This document shows, in pieces, positions 6,694 to 14,356 of a stretch of DNA of 38,573 nucleotides (its first letter is position 1; each line of letters starts with the position of its first letter). The stretch lies in NCBI GenBank assembly GCA_944382705.1, contig CALWNE010000041.1:1-38573 (forward strand), written 5' to 3'. A program made the position numbers and the translations under genes. Source of the stretch: an uncultured Allofournierella sp. GTDB lineage: Bacteria; Bacillota; Clostridia; Oscillospirales; Ruminococcaceae. The notes beneath the pieces are model-generated. The model saw only the letters and a program-made list of their open reading frames with translations. It was not told where the DNA came from and searched no databases.

Positions 6694-7862
6694 TTCTGGT
6701 TCAGCTCCATCAGTTTGTGTTTCAGCTCGTTTTCAATGCGGCTCAGTTCCTGCTCTGCCGCAGCACGCTTCTGCTTGCCTTCGGACTGGATTTTTGCCAG
6801 TTCGTCCAGCGTTTCAATCAGGCTCTTATTGGTCTGCTGCAGGGTTTCCAGGTCCACAATGCCCCGCTCGGCCTCCCGTGCGGTATCAATGGTGCCCTGC
6901 TTGAGGGCCGCCGCATTCCTTTTAAGCAGCTCGTTGGTCATATCGCTCACTGCCCGCTGTGCGTCGATGGCCTGGCGGGAATGGGCCAGCCCCAAAGCCA
7001 GCACCATCTGGTTTTTCCACAAAGGAATGGTGTTCACAATGCTGGTTTGGATTTTTTCCACCATGGCGGTGTCGTTGTTTTGCAAAAGCCGAATCTGAGG
7101 GCCCATCTGCATGGAAATGTTGCGGGTAAGCTGCAAATCGTACAGCTTTTTTTCAAACCGGTCGCACATATCCGCCAAATCACGGGCGGCCTGGGCATCC
7201 TCCGGCAGGCCGCTGGTGCGGGCCTTTTCCATGGCCTGGGCCAGCTGGCCGCTGCGCACCTGGGCCAGCTTCTTTTTGCCGGCCAGAATGTACATGGTCA
7301 GCTCCTTAAAGTAGGCCATGTTCATCTGGTACATTTTATCCATCAGGGCAATATCCTTCATAAGCTGCACCTGATGATTTTCCAGCATTCCTTCAATGCG
7401 TTCCACATTGGTTTCGGCCTTGGCATACTTGGCCTTCATGTTGTCCAGCGTGTTGCCGGTGCGCTTAAAAAAGCCAAAAATGCCCTTGCTTTCTTCCTCT
7501 GCATCAAAGTTTTTCAGCTCGCCCACCAGGCTGGTGAGCATTTCGCCCACCTGGCCCAGGTCCTTGGTGGAGACCTTGGCCAGGGCAGCTTCGCTAAAAT
7601 CGCTTACCTTTTTTTGTGCGCTGGAGCCATATTGCAGAATCACCTGACTGTTGGTCACATCAATTTTTTCTGCAAATTCCTGCACCATCTTTTGTTCCTC
7701 TGGGCTGAGCTTTGCTTCCTCCTCAGCCAGCGGGTCAGGGGCTGCGGCGGGCTGCGGCTGCTCCTGCTTTGTTTCTTCTTCCTGTCCCAGGTCCAGCGTC
7801 AGGCTGGGAGCCTGTACCGACTCAAAGGCTTCCAAATCGAAACCGGTATTCTTTTCATCCAT
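6690..7862 (-). CDS. telA: TelA/KlaA-like toxic anion resistance protein
   Basis: This 390-residue cytosolic protein matches the TelA (YceH) family. It has an acidic, low-complexity N-terminus (residues 1-55), then a long helical region with IDVTNSQVILQYGSSAQKKV, FGFFKRTGNTLDNM, KYAKAETNVERIE, LARDLADMCDRFEKKL-type heptads and the conserved IRLLQNNDTAMVEKIQTSI near 255. The family is named for plasmid tellurite resistance, but chromosomal copies are linked to cell-envelope stress and resistance to antimicrobials, with no known biochemistry. It sits between xpaC and lemA; xpaC-yceH linkage is also known in Bacillus. The start ATG 7862 follows a GGAA-type site, and the stop overlaps the lemA start. 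Confidence 0.93.
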   Translation of the reverse strand: MDEKNTGFDLEAFESVQAPSLTLDLGQEEETKQEQPQPAAAPDPLAEEEAKLSPEEQKMVQEFAEKIDVTNSQVILQYGSSAQKKVSDFSEAALAKVSTKDLGQVGEMLTSLVGELKNFDAEEESKGIFGFFKRTGNTLDNMKAKYAKAETNVERIEGMLENHQVQLMKDIALMDKMYQMNMAYFKELTMYILAGKKKLAQVRSGQLAQAMEKARTSGLPEDAQAARDLADMCDRFEKKLYDLQLTRNISMQMGPQIRLLQNNDTAMVEKIQTSIVNTIPLWKNQMVLALGLAHSRQAIDAQRAVSDMTNELLKRNAAALKQGTIDTAREAERGIVDLETLQQTNKSLIETLDELAKIQSEGKQKRAAAEQELSRIENELKHKLMELNQK

Positions 7863-7922
7863 GATTGGCTCGTTCCTTTCCGGGCAGGTGCTGGGTTACC
7901 TCTGCCCTTTAAAAGCTTGCGT

Positions 7923-8558
7923 TCACTGGTCTTGCAGCAGACCCTGCCCCTTCAAGATGCCGTTGAGCACCTCCAAATCGGTGCTGATGTCCAGCACATC
8001 CTGGGCAAACAAACCATCCAGCTGGTTTTCAAAGGCCGTGGCAATGGCCTGGGCATTGCGGGCCACCTGCTGGCGCACCTGCTGGGAATGTTCGCCCCGT
8101 ACTCCCTTTTCGTCCAGTTCTGCGTACAAGGTAAGCACCTTCACTGCGTCCTGAAGGTAGTAGTTGGCAAACCGCCGCACCTGGGCGGCTTTTTCTGGGT
8201 GCTGTTCCACCTCCTGCAAAATCCCCTGGCTGGCAGCCTCCATCCGGTCCATGGCTGCGCTGAGTTCCGGGTCCTGAATGCGGTGGTTCAGCTGCTGAAG
8301 CTGAATGCGCTTTTGGTCGATGAGGGCCAGCATGGCATCCACATCCTCCCGCCCGGTCATAAAGGGAACTTCTTTGCGGCTCACCACATCCGGGCAGAAT
8401 TTGCGGGCTGCCCCAAAGGCCGCCAGGGTAACTGCTGCCGCCGCCAGCAAGGCCCACAGGTTGTAGATGGGCAGCACCAAGGCAGCCACCAGCCATACCG
8501 CACTCGCCAGATACCAGGGCAGAACCGATTTTTTATGCACTTCAATCCACTTGCTCAT
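7923..8558 (-). CDS. xpaC: XpaC-like (5-bromo-4-chloroindolyl phosphate hydrolysis) membrane protein
   Basis: This protein of 211 residues has two membrane segments at about 14-55 (LPWYLASAVWLVAALVLP and LWALLAAAAVTLAAFGA) and a helical cytosolic domain. REDVDAMLALIDQKR and FANYYLQDAVKVLTLYAEL match XpaC. The family name comes from a phosphatase-related phenotype in Bacillus; no catalytic residues are known. I use ATG 8558, placed behind AGGAAGG. The longer in-frame ATG at 8627 lies next to a TATAAT (8635-8630) and would precede the likely transcript start. It heads the four-gene operon, 60 bases before telA. Confidence 0.88.
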   Translation of the reverse strand: MSKWIEVHKKSVLPWYLASAVWLVAALVLPIYNLWALLAAAAVTLAAFGAARKFCPDVVSRKEVPFMTGREDVDAMLALIDQKRIQLQQLNHRIQDPELSAAMDRMEAASQGILQEVEQHPEKAAQVRRFANYYLQDAVKVLTLYAELDEKGVRGEHSQQVRQQVARNAQAIATAFENQLDGLFAQDVLDISTDLEVLNGILKGQGLLQDQ

Positions 8559-8629
8559 GCTGCCGCCTTCCTGCCATGCAAGCTGTTGCTTTGGCTTGAT
8601 TGGTTGTTGTAAAAAGTATACTGGCATTC

Positions 8630-8635
8630 ATTATA
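8630..8635 (-). promoter_or_regulatory. Possible -10 element of the xpaC operon
   Basis: A perfect TATAAT lies 72 bases ahead of the xpaC start. No good -35 is seen at 16-18 bases. No terminator is visible between the upstream HAD gene and this site, so some read-through is possible. Confidence 0.4.
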
Positions 8636-8688
8636 CTAAATAAAAGGTTGCAAAGGGTGAACGGTGTGTTAACGCCTGCAATCTGGCA

Positions 8689-9483
8689 TTACAAAAACAG
8701 CTGTTCCACAACCCAGCGCACCCCTTCCTCCTCTGCAGTGGGGGCCAGCTGTGCGGCTGCTGCCTTCGCTTTTGCAGAACCATTTCCCATAGCGTAGGAA
8801 AGCCCGCCCATGGCCAGCATCTCTGCGTCGTTGTCGTTATCGCCCACAAACACCACTTCTTCCGGCTTCCAGCCGGTATGTTCCAGCAGCTTTTTCAGGC
8901 CTTCGGCCTTGTTGACCCCCTGGGGAATTACATCGTAATAGCCTGTTTTAAAGGGCACAAATTGCAGGCCCAGATAGCCGTATTGCTGTTCAAAAGCCTG
9001 TAGCTGCTCCGGAGGAAGCACCGCAAAAGCTCCCACCGGCATACTTTCCAGATGCCGGTCCTGGTCCTCGCCATCCACCACATATTCTGCGTGTCCGGTG
9101 CTTGCGTAAAAAATCTCCTTCATCTGCTGGTATTCCACATAAACATGGTAATTATCCGAAAAACAAAAAGCCAGGGGGTAATTGTAATCCTCAAAAAAAT
9201 CCACCAGGGCATACATTTCTTCGTTGGTCATGGGGTTTGCGTGGAGCACCCGGCCTTTTTTGTCCAGCACCTGGGCACCATTGGCACAAACCGCATAATC
9301 CGGCCGGATGCCCCCCAAAATATGGGGCGCAATGGCAAAGTGGGTGCGCCCGGTGGCAATTACCACCTTAACGCCCTGTTTTTGCGCCTGCTGCACCGCT
9401 CTGGCCACTGCGGGGCGCACGGTAGCTTCTCCATGAACCATAAGGGTTCCGTCCACATCCAGTACAATTGCTTTGTAACCCAT
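8689..9483 (-). CDS. Cof-type HAD superfamily phosphatase
   Basis: This 264-residue HAD hydrolase of the Cof/YidA (type IIB cap) group acts on small phosphorylated metabolites in the cytosol. Motif I is VLDVDGTL near residue 8, motif II is VIATGRT near 45, and motif III/IV is VGDNDNDAEML near 210, with an FVPFKTG/K segment before it. All catalytic Asp are present. The substrate cannot be read from sequence. The start is ATG 9483, the codon just before the core motif, with AGGGGG five bases upstream. It begins 11 bases after the ArsC-like gene, in a three-gene operon with another HAD protein. Confidence 0.92.
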   Translation of the reverse strand: MGYKAIVLDVDGTLMVHGEATVRPAVARAVQQAQKQGVKVVIATGRTHFAIAPHILGGIRPDYAVCANGAQVLDKKGRVLHANPMTNEEMYALVDFFEDYNYPLAFCFSDNYHVYVEYQQMKEIFYASTGHAEYVVDGEDQDRHLESMPVGAFAVLPPEQLQAFEQQYGYLGLQFVPFKTGYYDVIPQGVNKAEGLKKLLEHTGWKPEEVVFVGDNDNDAEMLAMGGLSYAMGNGSAKAKAAAAQLAPTAEEEGVRWVVEQLFL

Positions 9484-9494
9484 ACTGCCCCCTG

Positions 9495-9851
9495 TTAATC
9501 CTGGAGCAGCTCTTGCCACTGCTCTGCCTTAAAACCGGGCATTACGCCCTTGGGTGTAATCAAAATCGGCCGCTTTACCAGCATTCCATCGGTGGCCAGC
9601 AGATCCAAAATTTCCTGCTGGGTCATGCCGGGCAGCCGGTCTTTCAGGCCCATGGACTTATACAGCAGGCCGCTGGTGTTGATGAATTTTTTCACGGGAA
9701 GGCCGCTTTGCTCTACCCACTGGGCCAGCTCCTGGGCGGTGGGATTCTGCTCCTTGATGGGCCGCAGGGTATATGCAGCACCCTGCTCCTCCAGCCATTT
9801 TTTTGCCTTCTGGCAGGTGGTGCATTTTTCGTAGCAAACAAATGTATTCAT
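9495..9851 (-). CDS. ArsC/Spx/YffB-family thioredoxin-fold protein
   Basis: This 118-residue protein begins MNTFVCYEKCTTCQKAKKWL. CTTC is a CxxC at the N-terminus of a thioredoxin fold, and RPIKEQNPTAQEL, FINTSGLLYKSMGLKD and DGMLVKRPILIT are typical of the ArsC-like family that also includes Spx and MgsR. The CxxC and the RPILI block suggest an ArsC/YffB-like reductase, but the specific arsenate-binding Arg triad is not clear. It could be a redox regulator. The start is ATG 9851 behind GGAGAG; the longer open frame upstream has no such site. It is sandwiched between two HAD phosphatases with gaps of 13 and 11 bases. Confidence 0.88.
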   Translation of the reverse strand: MNTFVCYEKCTTCQKAKKWLEEQGAAYTLRPIKEQNPTAQELAQWVEQSGLPVKKFINTSGLLYKSMGLKDRLPGMTQQEILDLLATDGMLVKRPILITPKGVMPGFKAEQWQELLQD

Positions 9852-9864
9852 TCTATTCTCTCCT

Positions 9865-10680
9865 TTATGGCTGGGCTTGCAGTACCCAGCGTTCAATGGC
9901 CAGGCCCACGCCGTCGTGTTCATTGTCCTGGGTGATGTAATCCGCCTGCTGCTTTACATCCTCCACTGCGTTGCCCATGGCAACACCCAGGCCTGCCAGC
10001 CGAATCATGGACAAATCATTCCAGCTGTCTCCGCAGGCCATCAGCTCCTGAGCGGTGAGCCCCAGCACGGTAAGCAGCGCCTGCAAGCTCTGGGCTTTTT
10101 CCACTCCCAGGGGCACTACCTCCAAAAAGTAGGGGCAGCTCTTGTACACCGAAAGCTGGCCAGCAAAAGCCTGCTGCATGGATTCTTCCAGGCGCACAAT
10201 TTCCTCCGGGTTGCGGGTGATAAGCATCTTGTTCACCGGCCACTGCACCGCCTGGGCCAGGTTCTCCACCTGCTGCACCGGAATATGGCAGATTCGGCTT
10301 TCCACCAGTACATAGGGGTCGTCGGCCACCTCGGTCACAATGCCCTCCGGGCTGTAGGTGAGTGCCACCCCTCCTGCGGCCTTGGCCTGGGCACAGATAG
10401 GCTCAATCAGATGTGCCGGCAGCACCTCCTGGGCTACCACCTGGCCGGTGCGGCAATCTATAATGCAGCCGCCGTTATAGCTTAAAATATAACCGCCCTT
10501 CTGGTCCAGACCTAAGTCCCGTGCCACAGGCCAGATGCCTACGGTGGGCCGACCGCTGGCCAGGATAATATGAATCCCCCGTTCCATGCAAGCCTCCAGC
10601 GCTGCACGAGTGCGGGGGGTAATTTCTTTCTTTTCGTTGGTCAGGGTTCCGTCCAGGTCCAATGCAATAGCCTTGATCAT
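9865..10680 (-). CDS. Cof-type HAD superfamily phosphatase (YidA-like)
   Basis: This 271-residue HAD hydrolase starts MIKAIALDLDGTLTN. It has LASGRPTVG near 45, the SYNGG segment, the conserved KAQSLQALL lysine near 190 and ACGDSWNDLSMI near 215. YidA-type enzymes hydrolyse sugar phosphates and similar small metabolites. It is only distantly similar to the second HAD gene of the same operon, so it is not a recent duplicate. The start ATG 10680 sits behind AAAGGAGGA; the longer frame from 10707 contains that site. It is first in the operon, under a promoter at 10732-10760. Confidence 0.92.
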   Translation of the reverse strand: MIKAIALDLDGTLTNEKKEITPRTRAALEACMERGIHIILASGRPTVGIWPVARDLGLDQKGGYILSYNGGCIIDCRTGQVVAQEVLPAHLIEPICAQAKAAGGVALTYSPEGIVTEVADDPYVLVESRICHIPVQQVENLAQAVQWPVNKMLITRNPEEIVRLEESMQQAFAGQLSVYKSCPYFLEVVPLGVEKAQSLQALLTVLGLTAQELMACGDSWNDLSMIRLAGLGVAMGNAVEDVKQQADYITQDNEHDGVGLAIERWVLQAQP

Positions 10681-10731
10681 GGTGGTGCTCCTCCTTTGCT
10701 GAATCACGGTTTTTAAGCAAGATTATTGTTT

Positions 10732-10760
10732 ATTGTACCGCAAATGCCCGGTCTTGAAAA
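10732..10760 (-). promoter_or_regulatory. Promoter of the HAD-ArsC-HAD operon
   Basis: The -10 TACAAT (10737-10732) and -35 TTTTCA (10760-10755) are separated by 17 bases. They lie just downstream of the nagA terminator. Confidence 0.65.
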
Positions 10761-10774
10761 GTGCCGTCACCAAC

Positions 10775-10806
10775 AAAAAACAGCGCCCTGTTCCCACAGA
10801 GCGCTG
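10775..10806 (-). terminator. Terminator of nagA
   Basis: CAGCGCTCTGT pairs with ACAGGGCGCTG over a GGGA loop and is followed by six T on the minus strand. Confidence 0.9.
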
Positions 10807-10818
10807 AAAAACGATGGG

Positions 10819-11949
10819 TTATTGACGCACACCACCAATAAAAATTGCCTCGGGATGCAGGTCCTGCTTGTTGAGCACCAGTACATCCGCCCGCTTGCCC
10901 ACGGTGATGCTGCCCACCTCTTTGTACAAATCTGCTGCCTGAGCAGGATTCATGGTTACTGCCTTGAGGGCCAGCTCCAGAGGTACGCCAAAGCTTACCG
11001 CACGGCGGAAGCACTCAGCCACGCAGGTTGCGCTGCCGGCAATGGTGCCATCCTCCAGGGTTGCCTTGCCGTCCTTCATAATCACCTTTTGGCCGCCCAG
11101 GCTGTACTCGCCGTTGGGCATACCGGCAGCCCGCATACTGTCGCTGATGAGGCACACCCGGTCCGGCCCAAACATCTCAAAGGCTGCACGCACCACAGCA
11201 GGGTGCAGGTGGATGCCATCGCTGATAATTTCCACATGGGCTGCATCATCGGATGCGGCTCCCACCACACCAGGTGCCCGGTGGGTAAAGGCAGGCATTG
11301 CATTGAACAGATGGGTCACATGGGTGGCACCTGCTGCAAAGGCCGCCTTGGTTTCCTCGTAAGTTGCACAGGTATGGGCTACCGAGACGGTGCACAGCTT
11401 GCTGGCATGGCGGATGAAATACAGCGCACCGGGCAGCTCAGGAGCCACATCAATCAGGCGAATGTTTTTGCCGGAACGCTTGAACAGCCGGTCAAACATC
11501 TCCACATCCGGGTCCACAATGTATTTTTCGGCCTGAGCGCCCTTTTTGGCCTTATTAAAGAAGGGCCCCTCCATGTTTACACCCCGCAGCACTGCACCCT
11601 CGCCGTCCTGATGAAACCGGGGTGCCGCTGCATCAAATACCTTGTTTAAGATTTCCTCATCAAAAGCCATGGTGGTGCCCAAAAAGCTGGTAACACCCTG
11701 GCTGCCTTCGTAGCGGCTGATGTTGATTACATCCTGGGTGGTGCCGTCGCAGAAGTCGCTGCCTGCTGCGCCATGAATGTGGATGTCCACAAAGCCGGGC
11801 ACCACATACCTGCCCGCTGCATCCAGCACTTCATCCCCTTCCAGGGTTCCTGCGGGGGCAATTTCCACAATCCGGTCCCCTTCCATCCGGATGTCTGCCT
11901 GCACAAAGCGGGCCTGCTCGGTAAACACATGGCCATTTTTTAAAATCAT
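10819..11949 (-). CDS. nagA: N-acetylglucosamine-6-phosphate deacetylase
   Basis: NagA removes acetate from GlcNAc-6-P to give GlcN-6-P, in amino-sugar catabolism and cell-wall recycling. The 376-residue amidohydrolase-fold protein shows DIHIHGAAG near 58 (HxH), NMEGPFF near 125 (metal Glu), VAHTCATYEE near 190 and THLFNAMPAFTHR near 212 (metal His), and the catalytic Asp in LISDSMRAAG near 272. Length and motifs are those of a complete enzyme. The start is ATG 11949 behind AAAGGAG. It stands alone, with its own promoter and terminator. nagB and a PTS are not in the window. Confidence 0.96.
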   Translation of the reverse strand: MILKNGHVFTEQARFVQADIRMEGDRIVEIAPAGTLEGDEVLDAAGRYVVPGFVDIHIHGAAGSDFCDGTTQDVINISRYEGSQGVTSFLGTTMAFDEEILNKVFDAAAPRFHQDGEGAVLRGVNMEGPFFNKAKKGAQAEKYIVDPDVEMFDRLFKRSGKNIRLIDVAPELPGALYFIRHASKLCTVSVAHTCATYEETKAAFAAGATHVTHLFNAMPAFTHRAPGVVGAASDDAAHVEIISDGIHLHPAVVRAAFEMFGPDRVCLISDSMRAAGMPNGEYSLGGQKVIMKDGKATLEDGTIAGSATCVAECFRRAVSFGVPLELALKAVTMNPAQAADLYKEVGSITVGKRADVLVLNKQDLHPEAIFIGGVRQ

Positions 11950-12025
11950 AGGAAAAAACTCCTTTCATGCAGTTGCTTTGCAGGCAGTGCCATTCAAAGC
12001 GGCAGCTGCCGCCTGTATTGGCTTT

Positions 12026-12054
12026 ATTATAAAACATAGGCGCAGTTGCTACAA
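12026..12054 (-). promoter_or_regulatory. Promoter of nagA
   Basis: The -35 TTGTAG (12054-12049), 17-base spacer and -10 TATAAT (12031-12026). The leader is about 70 bases. No clear NagR/NagC-type operator was seen. Confidence 0.75.
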
Positions 12055-12132
12055 TCTTATGGGAATAAAAGAAACGATTGTGCAAATTAAACAACAAAAA
12101 AGGCATTTTGTCCCCTTCTTTAGGTTTGCATC

Positions 12133-12168
12133 AAAAAAGGCCGGCGGAAAATTCCACCGGCCTTTTTT
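12133..12168 (-). terminator. Terminator after rubrerythrin
   Basis: AAAAAAGGCCGGTGGAATTT folds on a TTCCGCCGGCC arm and is followed by TTTTTT. The stem is A-rich on the other side, so it can work in both directions. Confidence 0.9.
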
Positions 12169-12189
12169 GTAATGCTTGAGGGATATTGT

Positions 12190-12729
12190 TTAGTAGTTTT
12201 TGGCCCGCAGCACAAAGTAGCCCTGAGGATGCTCGCACACAGGGCATTTTTCCGGTGCATGGGTGCCCACATGGATGTGGCCGCAGTTGGTGCAAATCCA
12301 AACCTGCTGGGTCTCCCGGGCAAACAGCTTGCCCTCCTCCAGCAGCTTTGCCAGCTCACGGTAACGGGCTTCGTGCTCCTTCTCGATGGCACCTACCATG
12401 CGGAACAAAGCAGCAATCCGGGTAAAGCCTTCTTCCTGGGCAGTTTTGGCAAAGCCATCGTACATATCGGTCCATTCGTAGTTTTCGCCATTGGCTGCAT
12501 CGGCCAGGTTGGTGAGGGTGTCCGGTACCTGGCCCTCGTGGAGCAGCTTGAACCAGATTTTGGCGTGCTCCTTCTCGTTGTTGGCGGTCTCCTCAAAGAC
12601 AGCGGCAATTTCGTTGTAGCCTTCCTTCTTGGCCTTAGAGGCATAGTAGGTGTACTTGTTGCGGGCCTGGCTTTCACCGGCAAAGGCAGTCATCAGGTTG
12701 GCTTCGGTTTTAGTACCCTTCAGATTCAT
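12190..12729 (-). CDS. rbr: Rubrerythrin
   Basis: Rubrerythrin is a non-haem di-iron peroxidase that detoxifies H2O2 in anaerobes using electrons from rubredoxin or NADH oxidoreductases. The 179-residue protein has the ferritin-like domain with AGESQARNKY near 20, ETANNEKEH near 50, and IAALFRMVGAIEKEHEARY near 105-125 (di-iron Glu and His). A C-terminal rubredoxin-type FeS4 site follows: CTNCGH near 145 and CPVC near 160. Two ATGs are possible; I prefer 12729 (MNLKGTKTE), nine bases from AGGAGG, over 12735, which is only three bases away. Confidence 0.95.
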   Translation of the reverse strand: MNLKGTKTEANLMTAFAGESQARNKYTYYASKAKKEGYNEIAAVFEETANNEKEHAKIWFKLLHEGQVPDTLTNLADAANGENYEWTDMYDGFAKTAQEEGFTRIAALFRMVGAIEKEHEARYRELAKLLEEGKLFARETQQVWICTNCGHIHVGTHAPEKCPVCEHPQGYFVLRAKNY

Positions 12730-12851
12730 GGTCATCGTCCTCCTTAATTGTTGATACTATCTTAGATTGGATGCCCGAGCGGAACACCCAAATGCGACTA
12801 ATTCCTAGTCTAGCCTATATCACCTGTAAATACAATGAACAATTTGTAAAG

Positions 12852-13271
12852 TTATCGTTTGCGCGCCATATCCTCTCGGGAAAACTTCTTCCACATCTGC
12901 ACCGCCTGGCCAATCTGCTGGGCAGGAATGCGCTGACGGAACCCTACCATACTATGGGCCACAAAGGGCAGCTGGTATTCAAAGCTGGTCATGCCAATAA
13001 AGTATTGGAGGTAGGGGCTTTCTCGAATCATCTGTACCGTTTGTTTGTCCGAAAGTTCCAGTGCCTGCCGAATTACCAGGCTGCCAAAGGCCACCCGCAA
13101 GGGCAGTGCCTGGTTGCCAGCCCGGCCAAAATGGTGGGCATACTGCCGCTCCAGCTCCTGCCAGTCAATGGCTTTGGCCAGCCGCACCCATCGGTTGCTT
13201 TCATCCAGTGCGCCGCCAAAGGGCTGGACATAATCGTATAAAGTCAGCTGGGATTCCGCCAGGTCGTACAT
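12852..13271 (-). pseudogene. Truncated IS5/IS1182-type transposase (N-terminal DUF772-like domain only)
   Basis: The 139-residue frame matches the N-terminal domain of IS5/IS1182-like transposases: PLRVAFGSLVIRQALELSD, ESPYLQYFIGM and HSMVGFRQRI. Full-length members have roughly 450-550 residues with a DDE domain. Here the frame stops after RKR, and nothing like a DDE domain continues in any frame toward 12736, where the rubrerythrin promoter region begins. No terminal inverted repeats were found. A strong ribosome binding site (AAGGGGG) before ATG 13271 means that a small N-domain protein could still be made. It is best read as a remnant. Confidence 0.75.
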
Positions 13272-13384
13272 GGGACTGCCCCCTTATTTTATGGTTGGTT
13301 TTTCTTTATTGTACCATACCCTTTCACAAAAAACACGGTGGGCTGTAAAATTCTGTGCAGCTGTGCCGGGCAGCTGGCAAATTT

Positions 13385-13945
13385 TCAGCTGACAAACTGC
13401 CCTTTACGCAAAATCGGCAGCAATCGCCGGGCCAGTGCTGCCACCGCAAAGCAGGTGACCACATCCCCCGGTGCCACCATTACGAAGCAGGACATCACCA
13501 GAGTACCCAGACCCATGGGCTGACCCAGGTAGAGCCTGGTAATGGCATAGAAATAGACCATACCCAGCAGGTACACCACCCCCATGCCTGCAAAGCTTGC
13601 AGCAAGGAGCCGTTTGTAACTGGGATTTGCCACCTTGTGGGCAATCCATCCGGTGACATAAGCCCCCACCACAAACCCCAAAATATAGCCAAAACTTGGT
13701 TTCAGCAGATAGGCTGGGCCGCCGCCCTGGGTAAACACCGGCAGGCCCATAAGGCCCAGCATCATATACAGCCCCGCCGAAGCGCCCCCCAGCCTTGCAC
13801 CCAAAAGCAGCCCTGCCAGGGTTGTGAAAGAGGTTTGCAGGGTGAACGGCACCCCCGGAACGGGAATTTTGATGAATGCACCTATGGCAATAAGGGCGGC
13901 AAACAAACCGCAAAGGGTGATGGAACGGCTTTTGCTGTACTGCAT
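13385..13945 (-). CDS. bioY: BioY, substrate-binding (S) component of the biotin ECF transporter
   Basis: BioY binds and imports biotin, alone or with the shared EcfAA'T energising module. The 186-residue membrane protein has about six membrane segments, the FTLQTSFTTLAGLLLGARLG motif near 30-50 and the GGPAYLLKPSFGYILGF block near 75-92, both diagnostic of BioY. The start is ATG 13945 (MQYSKSRSITL), nine bases from AAGGGAG. The longer in-frame upstream stretch is leader. A BirA-type operator overlaps the promoter -35, so biotin-dependent repression is expected. The ECF module genes are elsewhere, as is usual. Confidence 0.95.
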   Translation of the reverse strand: MQYSKSRSITLCGLFAALIAIGAFIKIPVPGVPFTLQTSFTTLAGLLLGARLGGASAGLYMMLGLMGLPVFTQGGGPAYLLKPSFGYILGFVVGAYVTGWIAHKVANPSYKRLLAASFAGMGVVYLLGMVYFYAITRLYLGQPMGLGTLVMSCFVMVAPGDVVTCFAVAALARRLLPILRKGQFVS

Positions 13946-13976
13946 TTGATAAACTCCCTTGGTATTCAAATTGATT

Positions 13977-14004
13977 TTGCTGCTTGCTGCTTGCTGCTTG
14001 CTGC
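13977..14004 (-). repeat. Four tandem 7-base repeats in the bioY leader
   Basis: The + strand reads TTGCTGC four times without error (GCAGCAA on the transcript). It lies between the bioY start site and ribosome binding site. The copy number may vary by slippage; it is not in coding sequence. Confidence 0.85.
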
Positions 14005-14006
14005 AC

Positions 14007-14035
14007 AGTATACCATCTCCCTGCTGTTTCGTCAA
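14007..14035 (-). promoter_or_regulatory. Promoter of bioY
   Basis: The -35 TTGACG (14035-14030), 17-base spacer and -10 TATACT (14012-14007). The -35 lies inside the BirA-type operator. Confidence 0.85.
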
Positions 14036-14060
14036 CCAAATTTATTATTTAGGTTTACAA
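14029..14060 (-). promoter_or_regulatory. BirA (biotin repressor) operator of bioY
   Basis: The minus strand reads TTGTAAACC, 14 bases, then GGTTGACGA. The left arm's reverse complement is GGTTTACAA, so the arms agree at 7 of 9 positions. This matches the Firmicutes BirA box (TTGTTAACY and RGTTAACAA arms separated by about 14-15 bases). Its position over the -35 predicts repression by biotinyl-AMP-loaded BirA. Confidence 0.82.
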
Positions 14061-14250
14061 TAAAAGCAAATTTCATCGTTCGCCCCAGGCCCATGGGCTT
14101 TTTCTCTGGCGGACAGCGCACTTGCCCGGCCAGCTACCAGCCCACTGCCAACTCCTCTGCAATCCAGCCCGGTGCCCCTGCTCCTTTTGTGTTCCGTCTG
14201 TACCCTCGCTCTGCCCCGGCTGCACTCCACAGCTGCGCTCGTTTGCTGCA
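14061..14250. other. Intergenic stretch with no recognised feature
   Basis: About 190 bases lie between the bioY operator and the terminator of the GGGtGRT gene. The + strand is pyrimidine-rich. Open frames here have no ribosome binding site and no familiar content. I see no RNA gene or repeat. Confidence 0.5.
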
Positions 14251-14289
14251 AATAAAAAGGCGCCAAGGGCAAAAAACCTTGACGCCTTT
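14251..14289 (-). terminator. Terminator of the NifU-like/GGGtGRT operon
   Basis: AAAGGCGTCAAGG pairs with CCTTGGCGCCTTT, with small internal mismatches, over a T/G-rich loop and is followed by TTATT. It lies about 70 bases after the stop of the GGGtGRT gene. Confidence 0.75.
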
Positions 14290-14356
14290 AAAAAACCAAT
14301 CAATTGCTGCTGCACACTGGCCGTTAAAGGCCGTTCAGCCGCAATGGTTCAATGGC

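Noticed and set aside
12784..12802. Inverted repeat GACTA-N5-TAGTC upstream of rubrerythrin as a PerR operator
   Set aside because: The arms are only 5 bases and do not match the PerR/Fur box. The promoter itself could not be fixed among several weak candidates.
12736..13384. Complete insertion sequence around the transposase fragment
   Set aside because: Only the N-terminal domain is present. I found no terminal inverted repeats, target duplication or DDE domain.
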